64,000 nt of DNA from Zonotrichia leucophrys gambelii (Eukaryota > Chordata > Aves > Passeriformes > Passerellidae): positions 44,607,229 to 44,671,228 of the forward strand of contig NC_088169.1 in NCBI RefSeq assembly GCF_028769735.1, given 5' to 3'. The notes under the pieces are model-generated. The model searched no databases. It was not told the DNA's origin and saw only the letters and a program-made list of their open reading frames with translations. Made by a program: the position numbers and the translations under genes. Shown here piece after piece: positions 13,573 through 25,486 of this stretch. How positions within the stretch are numbered: position 1 is the stretch's first letter; every line of letters begins with the position of its first letter.

Positions 13573-14867
13573 TCAATTCTCTAGAGGAATAACTACAGTC
13601 AGTTTTGCCTCACATTTTCTTTATAAAGGTTGTTGCACATTTAAACCGTCTACCTAGCAGTCTCCTGAATCCTAAATCCTTAAATTATAGATTGCTGCAT
13701 GAATAATAGTAAATAATACTAGTAAATTGTTAGTAGTTTTTTCTCTTTTCAGTTGTTTAAGGAAAATATTTCTGGTGTGTAACTTATATGACTGTTGTAA
13801 GTTTGCTAATATTATTGCTGTTTTCTTAAAGTTATGGGTTGGTTTTGTAGTGGAGAAAAACTCATTCAATTAATAATTTTCCCTTAGCAGATTCTAAAAA
13901 GAGTCCGATTCTCTTGCCCTACAAAAAGAATATAATAACCAGTTGTTGGATTGCTGAGTTCTTAAGAAAGTATTTTAAACTTTGTTGTATACATTACTCT
14001 TTTCAAAGAAGTCTAATCTGGATATGGATTTACTCCACTGAACACATTAACATTATCTATTACTTTTTCCTTATTATTATCTTGCAGAGTGCCCAAACCA
14101 GCATTTTCTTCCAAGCCACTCTTTCTATTATAATCTGTTTAATAATTTTCTCACAATCCATTCAGTTTTATTAACAGATAGAAATACAGTTTTTCTCTCT
14201 CCAGTTTTGAGGAATTCATTTTCACACATCCTCTATATATAAAACTCTTGCTCCAAAGTCAGGGAAAAGAAATAATATAATCCAGCAAAAGGTTCTGCAC
14301 TTACTAGGTACCATTTTAATGTTTCTCCAAAGTCCAGTGGCAGGAGATATGAATGTAATAGTTTGCTACTAAAAGCCAAACCAAACAAAAACCAAAAAAG
14401 AAGCCACGCAAAAAAAGTCAAACATCCCCTTCCACATCAACCTGAAGTGGGATTAATCTACACTAACTTCAGTAATAAGTAAGTTCAGTATGTATTCTTA
14501 GGTAAATACCAATCATCCTTCAACATCCAGTGGTGTTACACACCAGAGGTGCAAAATACACACAAAATTAATACCTTGCTGCAAACTTTTCCCTTCTGCA
14601 CTGGTTTTACAGATATCCTGCAGCATGGGGCTGAGCTGCCTGAATAAGTGTGTCTGGTATCACTTGACATACATGATGCTGTTACAGATTTCTGCAGAAG
14701 ATCATTAGGTATGTTCGACAGAGGAGGCCTTTTGCTTTGGTGGCCAAGGGGGAAGTAGTGAGCCTCTGGAAACCAGATTAAGTACCTCATCATAACAAAA
14801 ATTACACTGTATAAACTTTGTGCACTGAATCCTCGGGTTAGATTTAATTGGATGTACTTAAGACCTA
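13573..14867. other. AT-rich noncoding stretch
   Basis: No gene was recognised. The sequence immediately before 14868 may still belong to the LINE fragment that follows, but it is too diverged to call. Confidence 0.55.
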
Positions 14868-14997
14868 GATGCCATTACTGAAATTTGGTGGGCTGAATTC
14901 CATAACTGGAGTGAGACAATCCAAGTCAACCTACTGCTTAGAAGACACAGGGGAAGAAGTGGGGGAGGAGGGTTTGCCCTCTCCATCAGGAGGTGGA
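14868..14997 (+). mobile_element. CR1-type LINE ORF2 endonuclease fragment
   Basis: Read in frame from 14868, the sequence gives DAITEIWWAEFHNWSE and then RRHRGRSGGGGFALSIRR. This fits the part of the CR1 apurinic-endonuclease domain that normally reads like ITETWW, followed by a Ser-His/Asp-Trp motif, and then RRGGGVALYVR. Frame and order are kept over about 43 codons. This is an internal ORF2 piece rather than the usual 3' end, so most of the original element is lost or unrecognisable. Neither edge is sharp, and no 3' tail follows. It is a dead fragment; the subfamily cannot be named by eye. Confidence 0.75.
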
Positions 14998-15884
14998 TAG
15001 AGAATGAAGAGACCTGAAGGTAACATTTGATTTTATTGCAGAGTCCTAAATGCAGATGTTGCTCTGGAAAGCAGTGCCACCCCGACCTTCAAAACAGCTA
15101 ACATAAAGCAGGATATATCTTCCCTTGTCTTTAAAGGCATCATTTACACACGGCATATGTCAAGTGTTTTGTTATAAAATATTAAGTAGGGCTGGTAGTG
15201 GAAGAGAAATGCTATGTATTACAGCCATTACCATGGCATTACCTGTGAGATGGCTAGCATGATCAGAATTCTAGTTTGCTATCTCTCTAATTTAAGTTAT
15301 ATAATAACTACGAGAATGACAATATCTTTCTCTAATTTAAGTTATAAAGTTTTATTTTAGAGTTCCTGGCAATAGTGGAAAATTTCTCAGAACTTCTGTT
15401 TTTAAGAACATGAGTTTTGGACTAAGTGATTAAAGGTTAGAATTAAAAAATAACAATGAAACACAAAATATACTAGAAAGAATAAAAGAGAATCCAAAGC
15501 TCAAAGTCACATCTTTTCAATTCACTTAGGGTAAACAAGTAAATGTAATTTTTCCTTGATTTAAACAAATAGTCAATATATGAATTTAAAAAAATAAAAA
15601 GAAAGAAAATAGAACATAGATATTGTCGTTATCTATCTATTACAGCAAAGTAAATTTTCTATTCCTCTATAAATACAAAATTCTTGTTTCTATTTATTCA
15701 TGACTGATTTAATCTGTTGCAAATATGCATCTAAATGAAACATTCCTTTGCATATTTTTAACAGAAGCAAATAATTTTAAAAAGAGTAAGTCTAACAATA
15801 AATAACAACATAATTTTCTTAGTACTCCACAATATTCTCTTCTATTGTTCATGCCTCTAAATAAAAAAGGCAGGCTAGAAATGA
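14998..15884. other. AT-rich noncoding stretch
   Basis: No gene was seen. The left edge may hold further diverged LINE sequence. An 18-bp direct repeat lies near 15284-15346. Confidence 0.55.
15284..15346 (+). repeat. 18-bp direct repeat, 45 bp apart
   Basis: TCTCTAATTTAAGTTATA occurs at 15284-15301 and again at 15329-15346 without mismatch. It looks like a local duplication with unrelated sequence between the copies. Confidence 0.9.
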
Positions 15885-16080
15885 TGATTTAAAATTGCAG
15901 TTTGTTTCCAACTGTGCTTTCACATTGACTCTGATAAAGAGATTTTCCCTCTCATTTTCTCTGCCATGACAGGCCAAGGGTCTGCTGTCAGATAAAGCAA
16001 TGAGACTAATGCTGACTGACAGAAAACACTGTCAGCCTAAGAAAATTGTGATTATGCTTTGCATTTAAATACCAGAAGAA
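15885..16080. promoter_or_regulatory. Candidate cis-regulatory element with four TGACAG motifs
   Basis: Four copies of TGACAG or its complement lie within 68 bases: TGACAG at 15967-15972 and 16017-16022, CTGTCA at 15985-15990 and 16029-16034. This is the core bound by MEIS, PREP and TGIF (TALE homeodomain) factors. The last two form a small inverted repeat, and GATAA follows one of them. The segment has mixed composition and no repeat signature, unlike the flanks. Calling it an enhancer is inference from motif density; conservation is not shown here. Confidence 0.3.
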
Positions 16081-18165
16081 AAAGTATACTAAACCACTAC
16101 ACTGGATTTTTGTCATATGGTCCAGTTCTCATTCACAGAACTGCAAAATTATAAAAGATGTCAATATCTGAAAGATTGTTCATAATTAAAGGTAATCCAC
16201 AAAAAGAAAACAAATAACAATTTAAAAAATCAAGGACGCATTTTCAGTATGATTCCCCTGAAATTCTCTCTTTCTTCTACAACTGAAAAATGTACAATGC
16301 ACCATGTCCCCACAAAATAAGACAATCCCAGTCTTTTTTCAATAGCTTGAAGTGTGTCCTTAAAATGATGTTTCATAAAAGGAACATAGTTATTTCAAAT
16401 ATCTTGCAACACTATTACTTCAGAATAATGTACAAAAATATTTTCCTGTGGAAAAATATGGTTTGAGGTTAGTCTGTAATAATGCAAGCCTAAAATTTCT
16501 TCTTACTATATAACCTGAAGATCTGGTCCAAAATAGTGTTATTGATATCTTCATAACAGTTTACCTCGAGTACGTTTATGTTATGATTGAATCTTTTGTA
16601 TAAACAGAAAGGAGATGAACCCCAACTAATCAAAACTCCATATTATTTATGAGATATTAAGCATTAAAGGTAACACCCTTTGTTCAATGGTTGTCAGCAT
16701 TATTAGCTATATTTTAAATTTGCTTAAATGCATGGTCTGTGCTCTCATTTTTGGAAGTATGACTGAAGTAATTGTTTTTCAAAAAAATCTTAGAGTATGT
16801 AACACATCAAAATAATAGCTGGATAGAAATGAAAATTGGAAGGCTGGAATGAACTTTGTGGTTTCTTGCATCTGCAGTAGACCTGTTTCATAGATGTGCT
16901 TCAAAGGTCTTGCTGAAGAGACCAAATGTAAACATTTACTAGTAAAGCACTAATAATCTGTAAATATATGAATGTTCTTAAGGGTTAATCCAACTTTTAC
17001 TAGGAGACCCACCTTAAGAGTTTCCATGTCAATATTTTAAATCTAGTGGAGAAAACAATGTAACTTCATAAAATTCGCTGAAAATAGAACTAAAAGAACC
17101 AGTGCGTTCGAAGACCTATAATCTAGACCTCAGTCTGTTCCATTTATAGAACCCGTCTCTTGACTTGATCTGATATCTTAAGAATAGAAAGAACATTTGT
17201 GTCAAAAATGAGTGGTTGTCTGCCTAAAGAAATACCATGAAAGATATTGTTAAAAGGGGGTTTAATAGGAATTTGTGGAAATGCAACTTTACAGAGTTTG
17301 ATTGCAAGGTTCACTCTACTTATTACACACATATAAAGGAAGATCAATTTCCAAGCAATTATGAATGATTTACACAAAAATCAGGAATCTAAAGGGGGTT
17401 AAGGTGCAAAGTATATGGATGCAAAGATAAGGGTGCAAAAGTGTTTAGCAACACTTAGTCATTGAGTACTTTGACACTTACAAAGTAATTTGATAGGGTT
17501 TACTACATTTATAAAAAGTACTTAGCTGTAGATTTGAAATAGTGACATTCATGCCATAATCAGTTCATACAGATAAAATTATGTGTACCTTTGTGTGCAA
17601 AGGTACATATCAAAAATTCCTTTCATTTTCAGTGAAATATATTAAATCCTTTTATGCTTCCCATGAGCACCTCAAGGAGTTTGAACATATGTATATAGGG
17701 GGGATATCAGCCTAGACTTTATCATCAGCCATGGCCCTTTGAGTATTGCAAACTTAAAGGTTTGCCAGCTCTGAGAGAAATCAAATTTAGAGGGATGTGC
17801 TAGCAGAGCCCGCTTGCAGTCATAAGAGTTCCAAGGGCTTCACTTTGGATCACTGTTCATAGGGTTCTGAGTTGATTGACTTCAATTATCACTAGTTTCC
17901 ATCCTGACCATAATCCAAGTTGCTAACTACTGGGCTTTTTCAGTTGAGTGTAGTAACAATGGCACCATTTCACTGGAACTACAATTCACCTGGGCTGTGA
18001 TTAGGGTGTGTGGTTTGCTACGGCTTCAAAAGATGTTTGCCTATCCTTTTCTTCCCACCTTGGTAAGGCAGCTGATGTTTCTGGTTTTTCCCATCTGTAC
18101 CAGGCAAGAGCTTCTGGTATGAACAAGGGAGCTCTTCACGGCTTAGCTGGTACACTCAAGGGATG
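16081..18165. other. AT-rich noncoding stretch
   Basis: No gene was recognised. From about 17700 to the LTR the sequence becomes more mixed in composition, but I cannot assign it to a repeat family or an exon. The 79-codon frame at 18008-18247 runs into the LTR and is not a gene. Confidence 0.55.
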
Positions 18166-18170
18166 CTTTA
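18166..18170 (+). repeat. Left target-site duplication of the solo LTR
   Basis: CTTTA directly precedes the LTR and recurs directly after it at 19490-19494. Five bases is the duplication size typical of ERVL-type integrases. Confidence 0.88.
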
Positions 18171-19489
18171 TGTCATGGTTTGAGCCTGGCACGGAGCCAG
18201 TGCCCCTCATGAAAATGCCTCACCCTGGTGTCTGCTGTGAGATGTGACCAGGAATAAGCAAAACAGGCTTTAACTTAAACATAAAGAACACTTTATTACT
18301 TAAACTACAGGAAAATAGGGAAAGAAAAAAAAGAAATTGAAAACCTTACAAAAAACTTTCCTCCTCCCCACTCCCTGACTTTCCCAATCCGATACATTCT
18401 CTCAAAAAACACCAACTGCTCAGCCCGGCACGACACTTTAGTATACTCAAACTTCAGTTCATGAAGAGGAAAGGAGTCTTTTTCGTTCCATAGGCTTCTC
18501 GTGGAAACACACTGAAAACCTCGTGTGCTTCCCTGTCACTTCGGCACCGCCCGGAAAGTCCATTTGCCGCTTGTGACATCTTCCTTCCATGCTCAGTGCT
18601 CTCACCACTGAGACATGGCCAGAGCTGCTTTTAGGGTTGTCTTTCAAGGATGCCTTGTCTCACTCCAAAAAGGCACAGTCTCTGCTTTTGGGACATCTGT
18701 CTCCCCCATATTTTTCCAACCCCCTGGGGCCGGGGGGTCCTCACGAAGAACCTTCCTGGTTTTGAGGCACTGCCTCCCCCTAAATGCAGTCTGTGTCACA
18801 GGAACAACTGAGTCTATAGCCACGAGAAAAGTCTAGCCAAAAGGCCACTCCAAATCACCTCTCCCCATCCAATCATCTCCACATTCTTCGGGCTAGGTCT
18901 TTATCTTATCTCATCTCTTATCTCCTTTCTTATTCAGCTTCGAGGAGGATTAGCATTTTTGCAAGGCCTCAATCATGCAAGAAAGGGTTAAAAGTTTTCA
19001 GTCTCTGTCTGTCCTGGGACGAGATGATACTCCCACACGTGCTGCTGCTGCGGCCGGCCGGGCACTCTCCCTCCCCCCTTCTCCTCCTGGCTGGCTGCCA
19101 TCACATTCGGTGCCGCCGGCTCTCTCTCTCTCTCTCCTGGGGGGGGGCGCTGGCTGCCCGATGTCTCGATGTCTCTTGGGGCTCCTCCACCCTTCCATCC
19201 TTGAAAGCCCCCTCAACCCCCCTCTCTGTCCAGGCCCCGGACCTACCGCATGGCTGCCCCTCCCCCCGCCCAGCAGCAGAGGCTGGACGGGGGAAGAGAT
19301 CTGACCTCTGCGCTGCGACGTCCTAAGAGAGAGTGCCAAGAGCAGTGCCTTGCTTTTAACCCCTGTGTATTCTCGGAGGTGTGTCCAAACCCCACTGGCC
19401 ACACCGGACGCCAGTCTCAAACCCAAAACCTTCATTGGTTTGACCACAGCTTCCCAGAATTCCCACTCCTTCCTGGTCAAACCACGACA
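18171..19489 (-). mobile_element. Complete solo LTR, ERVL-like, 1,319 bp
   Basis: The element starts TGTCATGGTTTGA and ends TCAAACCACGACA, so its ends are inverted repeats with one mismatch and the canonical TG...CA termini. It is flanked by a 5-bp duplication, CTTTA, on each side. No gag, pol or env sequence is attached, so it is a solo LTR left by recombination between the two LTRs of a provirus. Sense is taken as the minus strand: AATAAA lies at 18292-18297 on that strand, about 120 bases before its 3' end. A TTAAAAG motif at about 19352-19359 (minus) is a possible TATA-like box and is kept at 592-599 in the other copy, but using it would imply a very long R region, so it is unproven. GC- and CpG-rich centre. 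TSD length and TGTCRTGGTTT-type ends fit songbird ERVL LTRs; the exact family is not named. Confidence 0.92.
18292..18297 (-). terminator. LTR polyadenylation signal AATAAA
   Basis: TTTATT on the plus strand reads AATAAA on the minus strand. Its position near the minus-strand 3' end of the LTR fits a retroviral R/U5 polyadenylation signal and supports the assigned orientation. Confidence 0.6.
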
Positions 19490-19494
19490 CTTTA
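19490..19494 (+). repeat. Right target-site duplication of the solo LTR
   Basis: CTTTA repeats the five bases before the LTR at 18166-18170. Confidence 0.88.
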
Positions 19495-22400
19495 CCACTC
19501 AGCTGGCTTCGTCAAGCCTTATCAGAAGTTTATGAGGTCACAAAACAGAGCCAATGATGGCAGTGAGAGAGGAGTATACCTGTTTAAATCACTGAATAAA
19601 GAATGCTCACTGCTATTGCCTTTATTAATATCAAGAGTGATTAAGTTCTTAAGTGGAACCCAAAGTTAAACACTTCAAATAAACCAGATGTATCTAAAAC
19701 ATTTTTTATTTTGTATGACTATTTTTGTAGATTACTTTACAGATTCCTGAAGGTGGTCTTTTGTATTTTCTTGATTTGTCTTTATTTTATTTATAACTTA
19801 CTTCCACCCTGAATCTAAGCAATGATTTTCAGCTAAGTGAAAGCAATGTTTAAAGGATTTCTAAAATTTTATTTGATTCTCAAATAGACCACACAAGTTT
19901 TAAAACTGAAATAACTACATTACATGACTTCCTATCTATATTTACACTTTAATGGTGTTGACTTAACAGCATGGATCTGTTAATGTTAGGACTTGTTAGG
20001 CCCAAAATTAATGAACTTTGGAAACTTTAAATCTTATGTAGCTATAAGAAGGAGATTCTGACTATCTTTCCAGAAAAAGCAAAATCAGTCTTCAGAAAAC
20101 TTTCCAGATGACCAGATCACCCTAAAATAAAGATTATGGCTATCTTTAACCTAGCCTAGAAGCTCCCCAGACACTGCTGGTTGTGAAGGTGATGTACAGC
20201 AGGGTGTCCTGGCCTTTGGAGCCCACCATAGAGGTGGGAATTCTCCATCAGTCTTGCATCATCAGATCTGCCAGCACTGCATGGATAATACAGCTTCTCT
20301 GCAATATCTTATATCATATCAGATGTACACATTTAGGCAAATGAACCAAGCATTTTTATTTTGGTTTGGTGGCCATAAATTCTAAGGGGAACTTGAATAT
20401 CTAGTTTAGGTATTATGAATTTAGACATCACTGTCTGCATGAAAGGCAGAGGCACTTTATTGGAAGGACTGGTTGAGCTGGAGGAAAATAAAATACTTAA
20501 AGCAGGCAAACTGGATTGATTTTACAATTGCTTCTCTCTGTCACTAACAATTCTCAAGGTGACGGCTTTTCTCCCTACTTTAGTTAAATGTGACTTATTC
20601 AGAATTCAAAACAGCCTTAGCTTTTAGCCTTGGATCTCAACATGTAACACCTTTGATTAATGTCAGACCTTCATCAGGAAGATTAAGCTGAACTTTGAAC
20701 ATATTTTTCTCAAAGACAAAAAAAACACCAACCCCCTCCCCCCCTCCAAAAAAAGAAAGCAAAATGACAATTACCCCAAACAACTTAATCCTATTTTTTA
20801 AAGAATAAGCTCCAAATTCATCAGTAATTCTTTAGGTCATCTTTGTGATGGAAAGAAAATAAATTTCTTGAAAGTGAAATAAAATAATTAAAAAGGTTGC
20901 TGGAATATTGGCCACTCTGAGATAAGCACTTCAGTAAGCAAAGAATTAATAAGGTTTTTCTTCTTTTTATTTCCTTATTTTTTTTCCTACCAATCATTCA
21001 GCTATTGTGAAACAGCTCTTGCTTTTTCTTCATACTCCATCAGTTAATGTAGTCTTCTTAATTTATTTTTGGTAAGTAGGAAAAGGTAGAGAGTATGTCC
21101 TAAGAAACAGTGAAGACAAAAAGATAAAACTATAAATGCAATGTAATAATGATGTACTTAATTCTTTACACACTATGCATCTAAGTAAATAAATTAATGC
21201 AATAAAATTATTTGTTAACAAAAGAAAGAAAGAAACAAGCCAAAAAGCACCAACATAAACAAACCACCAAATCCCAAATATTTTTTATATAATTTATAGA
21301 GTTACATACACTGCTATCTGCCCTTAAAAAAAAAAAATTAAATCATATGCACAGAGAACACCAGAAATCCTATAAATCCTTACCAAATAATGCACAGGAA
21401 ACATTTGCCATGATTGGTATGAACTCTGGTCATCTATGGTGCTTCAGATAACCAATGGTAATTCTTTAAAAAGCCATAAAATTCTTTCTGTTGCTTATAT
21501 CTCTCTTCTTCTCAGTGGAAAGGTCTTATAAATGAAAAACTTTCTATCATGCACTATTTTAATGAAGATCAATGCTTCTTAAATCCCCAAAAGTATAGCA
21601 AGTAGCATAACAAAAATAATTAAAGATCTAAGAAGCAGGGTAAGCAACATACAAAAGAGCCAAATAGGTAATGACTATATGAAATTAAAAGACTTACTAT
21701 TAATTATATTTTTTTAGTCTGAGTAATAATACACTAACGTCTTAACAAGAGTAGGAAAAAATAGAGAAAAATCTTATTAGATTAAGTTGGATCATTCTTA
21801 AAATCAGGACTGTATTGGCAAGATCCACTTATTAGACAGGAAATTATTTTGCAGCTCTTCAATGAGTAAGTGTTTGGTTTTCAACAGATATGTCTTCCCA
21901 TCTAAGGAAAGTGATAGTAGTCTTTCACTGTAATCCAGTTTTACAAGCTTGACATTTTAAAAATTGTAAAAAATCTATAATAAAAAAAATTGAAAAGCAC
22001 TGGAACATCTGTATTTTATTGCCTATGTTAACTAGTGGAGGTATACTTGAAAATTTGGAGTATTTAGTGACTCATATCAAGTAGTTATTTCCTGATTAGA
22101 AATTACTACTTGGACATGGGTGTTCCTAATTCACCTGTTTAATAAGGACAATTCACCTGTTCCTCTGGGACAAGGAAGTCTACTTTTTCCTACTTGAAAC
22201 AGAATATGAAAAAATTCCACGCTTGCTCTAATTGATTTGAACAGTTACAGATGATGAGTCGGCAACGATATGTAATACCAAGAGGAATTTAGTCTTTATT
22301 CTTGTAAAGAAATATCCAAATAGATGAGATATACCTTCTTACTAGAACACTTTAACATATTTTTACAGAATTCTCTGTGATAAATCAAGAGTGCAAGTAT

Positions 22401-23395
22401 TTATCCTTTGTTTTCACTACTTAGCTACTTCTTTCTAAACTGTGTGCAGAACAACAAGTGTGCACTCAAAAATGGTTCTTCTAAATAAACCTCAACCAAC
22501 CAGACAACCTCACTCCCCTATATTTAAAATGGAAAATTCCATTGGCAACTTGTAAAATTTTTTTATCTATCAATTAATTTCAAGGTACGCTGTCACTGTA
22601 AACTGTACACTTTTAAACTAAACATTCTATGTAAAACTAATATAAAATGTTTACATCTTCAGTTTACTTTTTTACTTTTTTATCTTTCATATTGCAGCTT
22701 TCACTCCCCTTTTTCATTTTGTCCTTATCTCCTATATGCATGCTTGTTCTACATAAATGGCCATAATTATTTTTATTGGGTGATTCTGCAATCTATCTCA
22801 CTAATTCTGAGCTGAATGCAGGGAGAACAAAAGATCCACAAGGAACATGTACTGTTTGACCTTTGGAATATGAATTTCTTATAGCTGGGAAACAGTAGTT
22901 AATTCTCTTTGAACTTTTGCTTTTTCTTGGGTTTTTTTTGTCTTCCACCTCACTCAGCTTTGCCTCAGAGACTTTTGCACATCATAAATGATTTGCTTTG
23001 AGATGTTGATATAAAAACTTTTTCCATAAAGTTCTTGATCTAAGAACATATAAAGGACAGGTTTAGTTTTAGTGTATCTTTAAAGGTCCTTGTTAAACAG
23101 CAGGTATCTTTTTGTGAAAAAAAAGGCAGTTATAAAAGACATATCTGGAGACCCTGAGGTCTTCCATGTTGACTATGTGACTGAACCAACACAAGTAAAA
23201 TATCAGAAGCACAGTTTCAGTAGTACTATAAAAAGTAACCACTGTGCTTCTCATATGGCTATGCCATAAAAAATAAACTGAAGATGTAAACCTGTCATAG
23301 GGCTATGCCATAATCCAGAATGGATATCACTGTGGAATTTTTGGAGCAGCCAGACATGATAAATGAAATAGCCAAACCCACACATCCAAGGAGAA
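19495..23395. other. AT-rich noncoding stretch, nothing recognised
   Basis: No gene or interspersed repeat could be assigned. 20150-20300 is a little GC-richer but has no open frame of note. A and T homopolymers are frequent, for example near 20720-20760 (A-rich with a C-run) and 21330. Confidence 0.6.
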
Positions 23396-23438
23396 CAGCA
23401 ATTATACCATACTGATACTCAGTATGGTATAATTGCTG
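23396..23438. repeat. Perfect inverted repeat: 20-bp arms, 3-base loop
   Basis: The arm at 23396-23415 (starting CAGCAATTATACC) is the exact complement of 23419-23438, with TAC between. There is no mismatch in 20 pairs. Just outside, the next bases pair only partly, and as RNA the stem would extend a few pairs with G-U wobbles. This could be a cruciform-forming palindrome, a foldback from replication template switching, or the core of a short hairpin RNA. No element ends or target duplications are visible. Confidence 0.97.
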
Positions 23439-23742
23439 GTTTTTATTTGCCTTTTAAAACAAGTTTGTAAATATTTCGCCATCAGTTCTTGCTGAAGAGG
23501 GTGCACTTTTTAATGTAGATAAACCTTCTTAAACCTTGAAACTTACTATTAATGACTATGATTACTATATGGTTTTAACTGTTTAGATCAAGCTGAAATA
23601 GAACTTCTGTGCTATGAATACTGACAGGTTGAAGGGGAAATTCAAACTGTAAATGCTCAGAAATGATAACTCGTGGTCAAGGAGTGGTATGTAAGTACAT
23701 GTTCTTTAAATGCAGTATTTTATTATCGGTTATTTCTAAATA
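23439..23742. other. AT-rich noncoding stretch
   Basis: Nothing was recognised between the hairpin and the CR1 terminus. Confidence 0.6.
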
Positions 23743-23797
23743 AATCACAGAATCACTGAATTAACTAGATTGGAAAATACCTTAGAGATCATCAGTG
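23743..23797 (-). mobile_element. CR1 LINE 3' terminus, short remnant
   Basis: AATCACAGAATCACTGAATT followed by AGATTGGAAAATACCTTAGA and GATCATC is the reverse complement of the CR1 3' end, as in elements that finish with the repeated GATTCTGTGATTC tail. Similarity fades after about 55 bases, so only the terminus survives or is recognisable. The insertion was on the minus strand. Confidence 0.8.
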
Positions 23798-25486
23798 ATT
23801 CTATTTGTATTAATTGCAGCACAATCTTATCCTGGTAGTAAAAAATAGCACTTGTAATGAAGCATGCCCTAGTGAAATTCATAGTATTCATTCTTAATGA
23901 TTGAAGATAGAGAGAAGAAATTTTGTAGGAACTTTAAATATAGTGTTTAATCTCTTGTTCTGTGGATTAAAGTTTTGAAATATGCCCATGTCCATATCCT
24001 CTGTCCCCCAAGCCCATATGTGCCATCTCACCTGGTAAAAAAAAAAGGATCAGGAAAAAGGTAGATAAATAGCCTTTTACCATTCACAGTCTATTGATGA
24101 TAATGTTAATTATGGTAGCAGCTCAGAAGATTCTTTTCATCCCCAAGCACCATGAAGTTATCTCAGCAATTCTTCAGATGACTTTCTGTTTTTCATTAAA
24201 TTTTTTTTATACATATATACTGTCAGTCCAGACAATCTTGATAAAGTGTTTTTGATGTTAATTTTATTCTTTATTACTTTCTTTATTTTCTTCGTCACAT
24301 ATAACAGTTCTTTGAAACATGTTTTAAGTGTTCAGGGCTTTGATTGGTGAGATGTTGCATTTTTATTGGTATATATTTTCCTGGTGCTCACTTATTAGGT
24401 AAAACTTCATTATTATGACTTTTTTTTGTCCCATCTATATTACTTGTAGGTTCTTGCTGTTACATTCATAGGACCGGGCATTTTTTTAAGCATTTGATAG
24501 TATTCTTGGAACCTTTTAAAGGCTTATTTTAAATAGAGCATTTGATTGATATAGATTATCAGCCTGGTTTAAGTTAGCAAATTCTGTACTTATTAGCCTG
24601 TTGTCTACACACAGAAAAGCAACAAAAACTGGATATAACAGAAAATTGAAAGCAATTATAAAAATATAGCAAAATATAAGAGGAAGATAATATCAGGTGA
24701 AAGAAGCTGTTTTGTGCATTTTACACATTATGATACTTGGTTTTTACTTTTTCCTTTGGACAAATTTAAGATAAAAATGACACTGGATACTGTATGGACT
24801 TGGATGCTGAGGGGCTTTAATCAGAGATATACAGGACATAATTACAGTTACAGATATATGGATATAATCACTGTATTTTTAAAATAATTACTTGACCCTT
24901 CTGTCCCATACAAGAGTCAATGGAGTCCAGCAGAAAAGTTGGAGGCTGTTTCCACCCTCAATTTAGCTTCTGGGAAGTTCTTGAGAGACTTTGTGGCTTT
25001 TACACTGACTAGCAGGTTGGGTAAACTCAAGAAATATTTCCAGAGGGTTAAGTTAGGTACATATGCTGTCAGCTAGGCCTGACTCCTGCCAGCAGTGACA
25101 CCTGTGAATCCTCTTTTGCTAAATGTGAACACTACATCAACCTAATTATATTGCTAAATTACTGAAGTGTAACTTACAACATGTCTTGGTGAAACATACC
25201 TTATTCAGATGTTCTTCAATTCTTGGGGACTTCTCTAGTAACAATTCCTTGCATCAGCAGAAAACAAAGCAACAAAATTGAGTAGAAAAGACAGCGTCAT
25301 CTGCAAATGTTGCCTGGCTGCAGAGAAAAGATGTTCACTCCCAATTTTAAAGTGAAATTGTGATACTATGCTTGGGAAATCTTCAGAGTTAAAATTTCAT
25401 ATTAATCTTATTCTGTAACAACTCATCTAAATGAAGATGTTAGAAGGCACACTGTTTTTGCCTTCTGAGAAGTACATATTTCCTCA
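23798..25486. other. AT-rich noncoding stretch
   Basis: No gene was seen. 24880-25130 has a more balanced composition but no open frame or repeat signature that I can name. Confidence 0.55.

Noticed and set aside
730..18170. A provirus spanning the two similar LTRs
   Set aside because: The spacing is about 17 kb, no gag, pol or env-like sequence lies between, and the right LTR has its own complete 5-bp duplication. They are two separate insertions.
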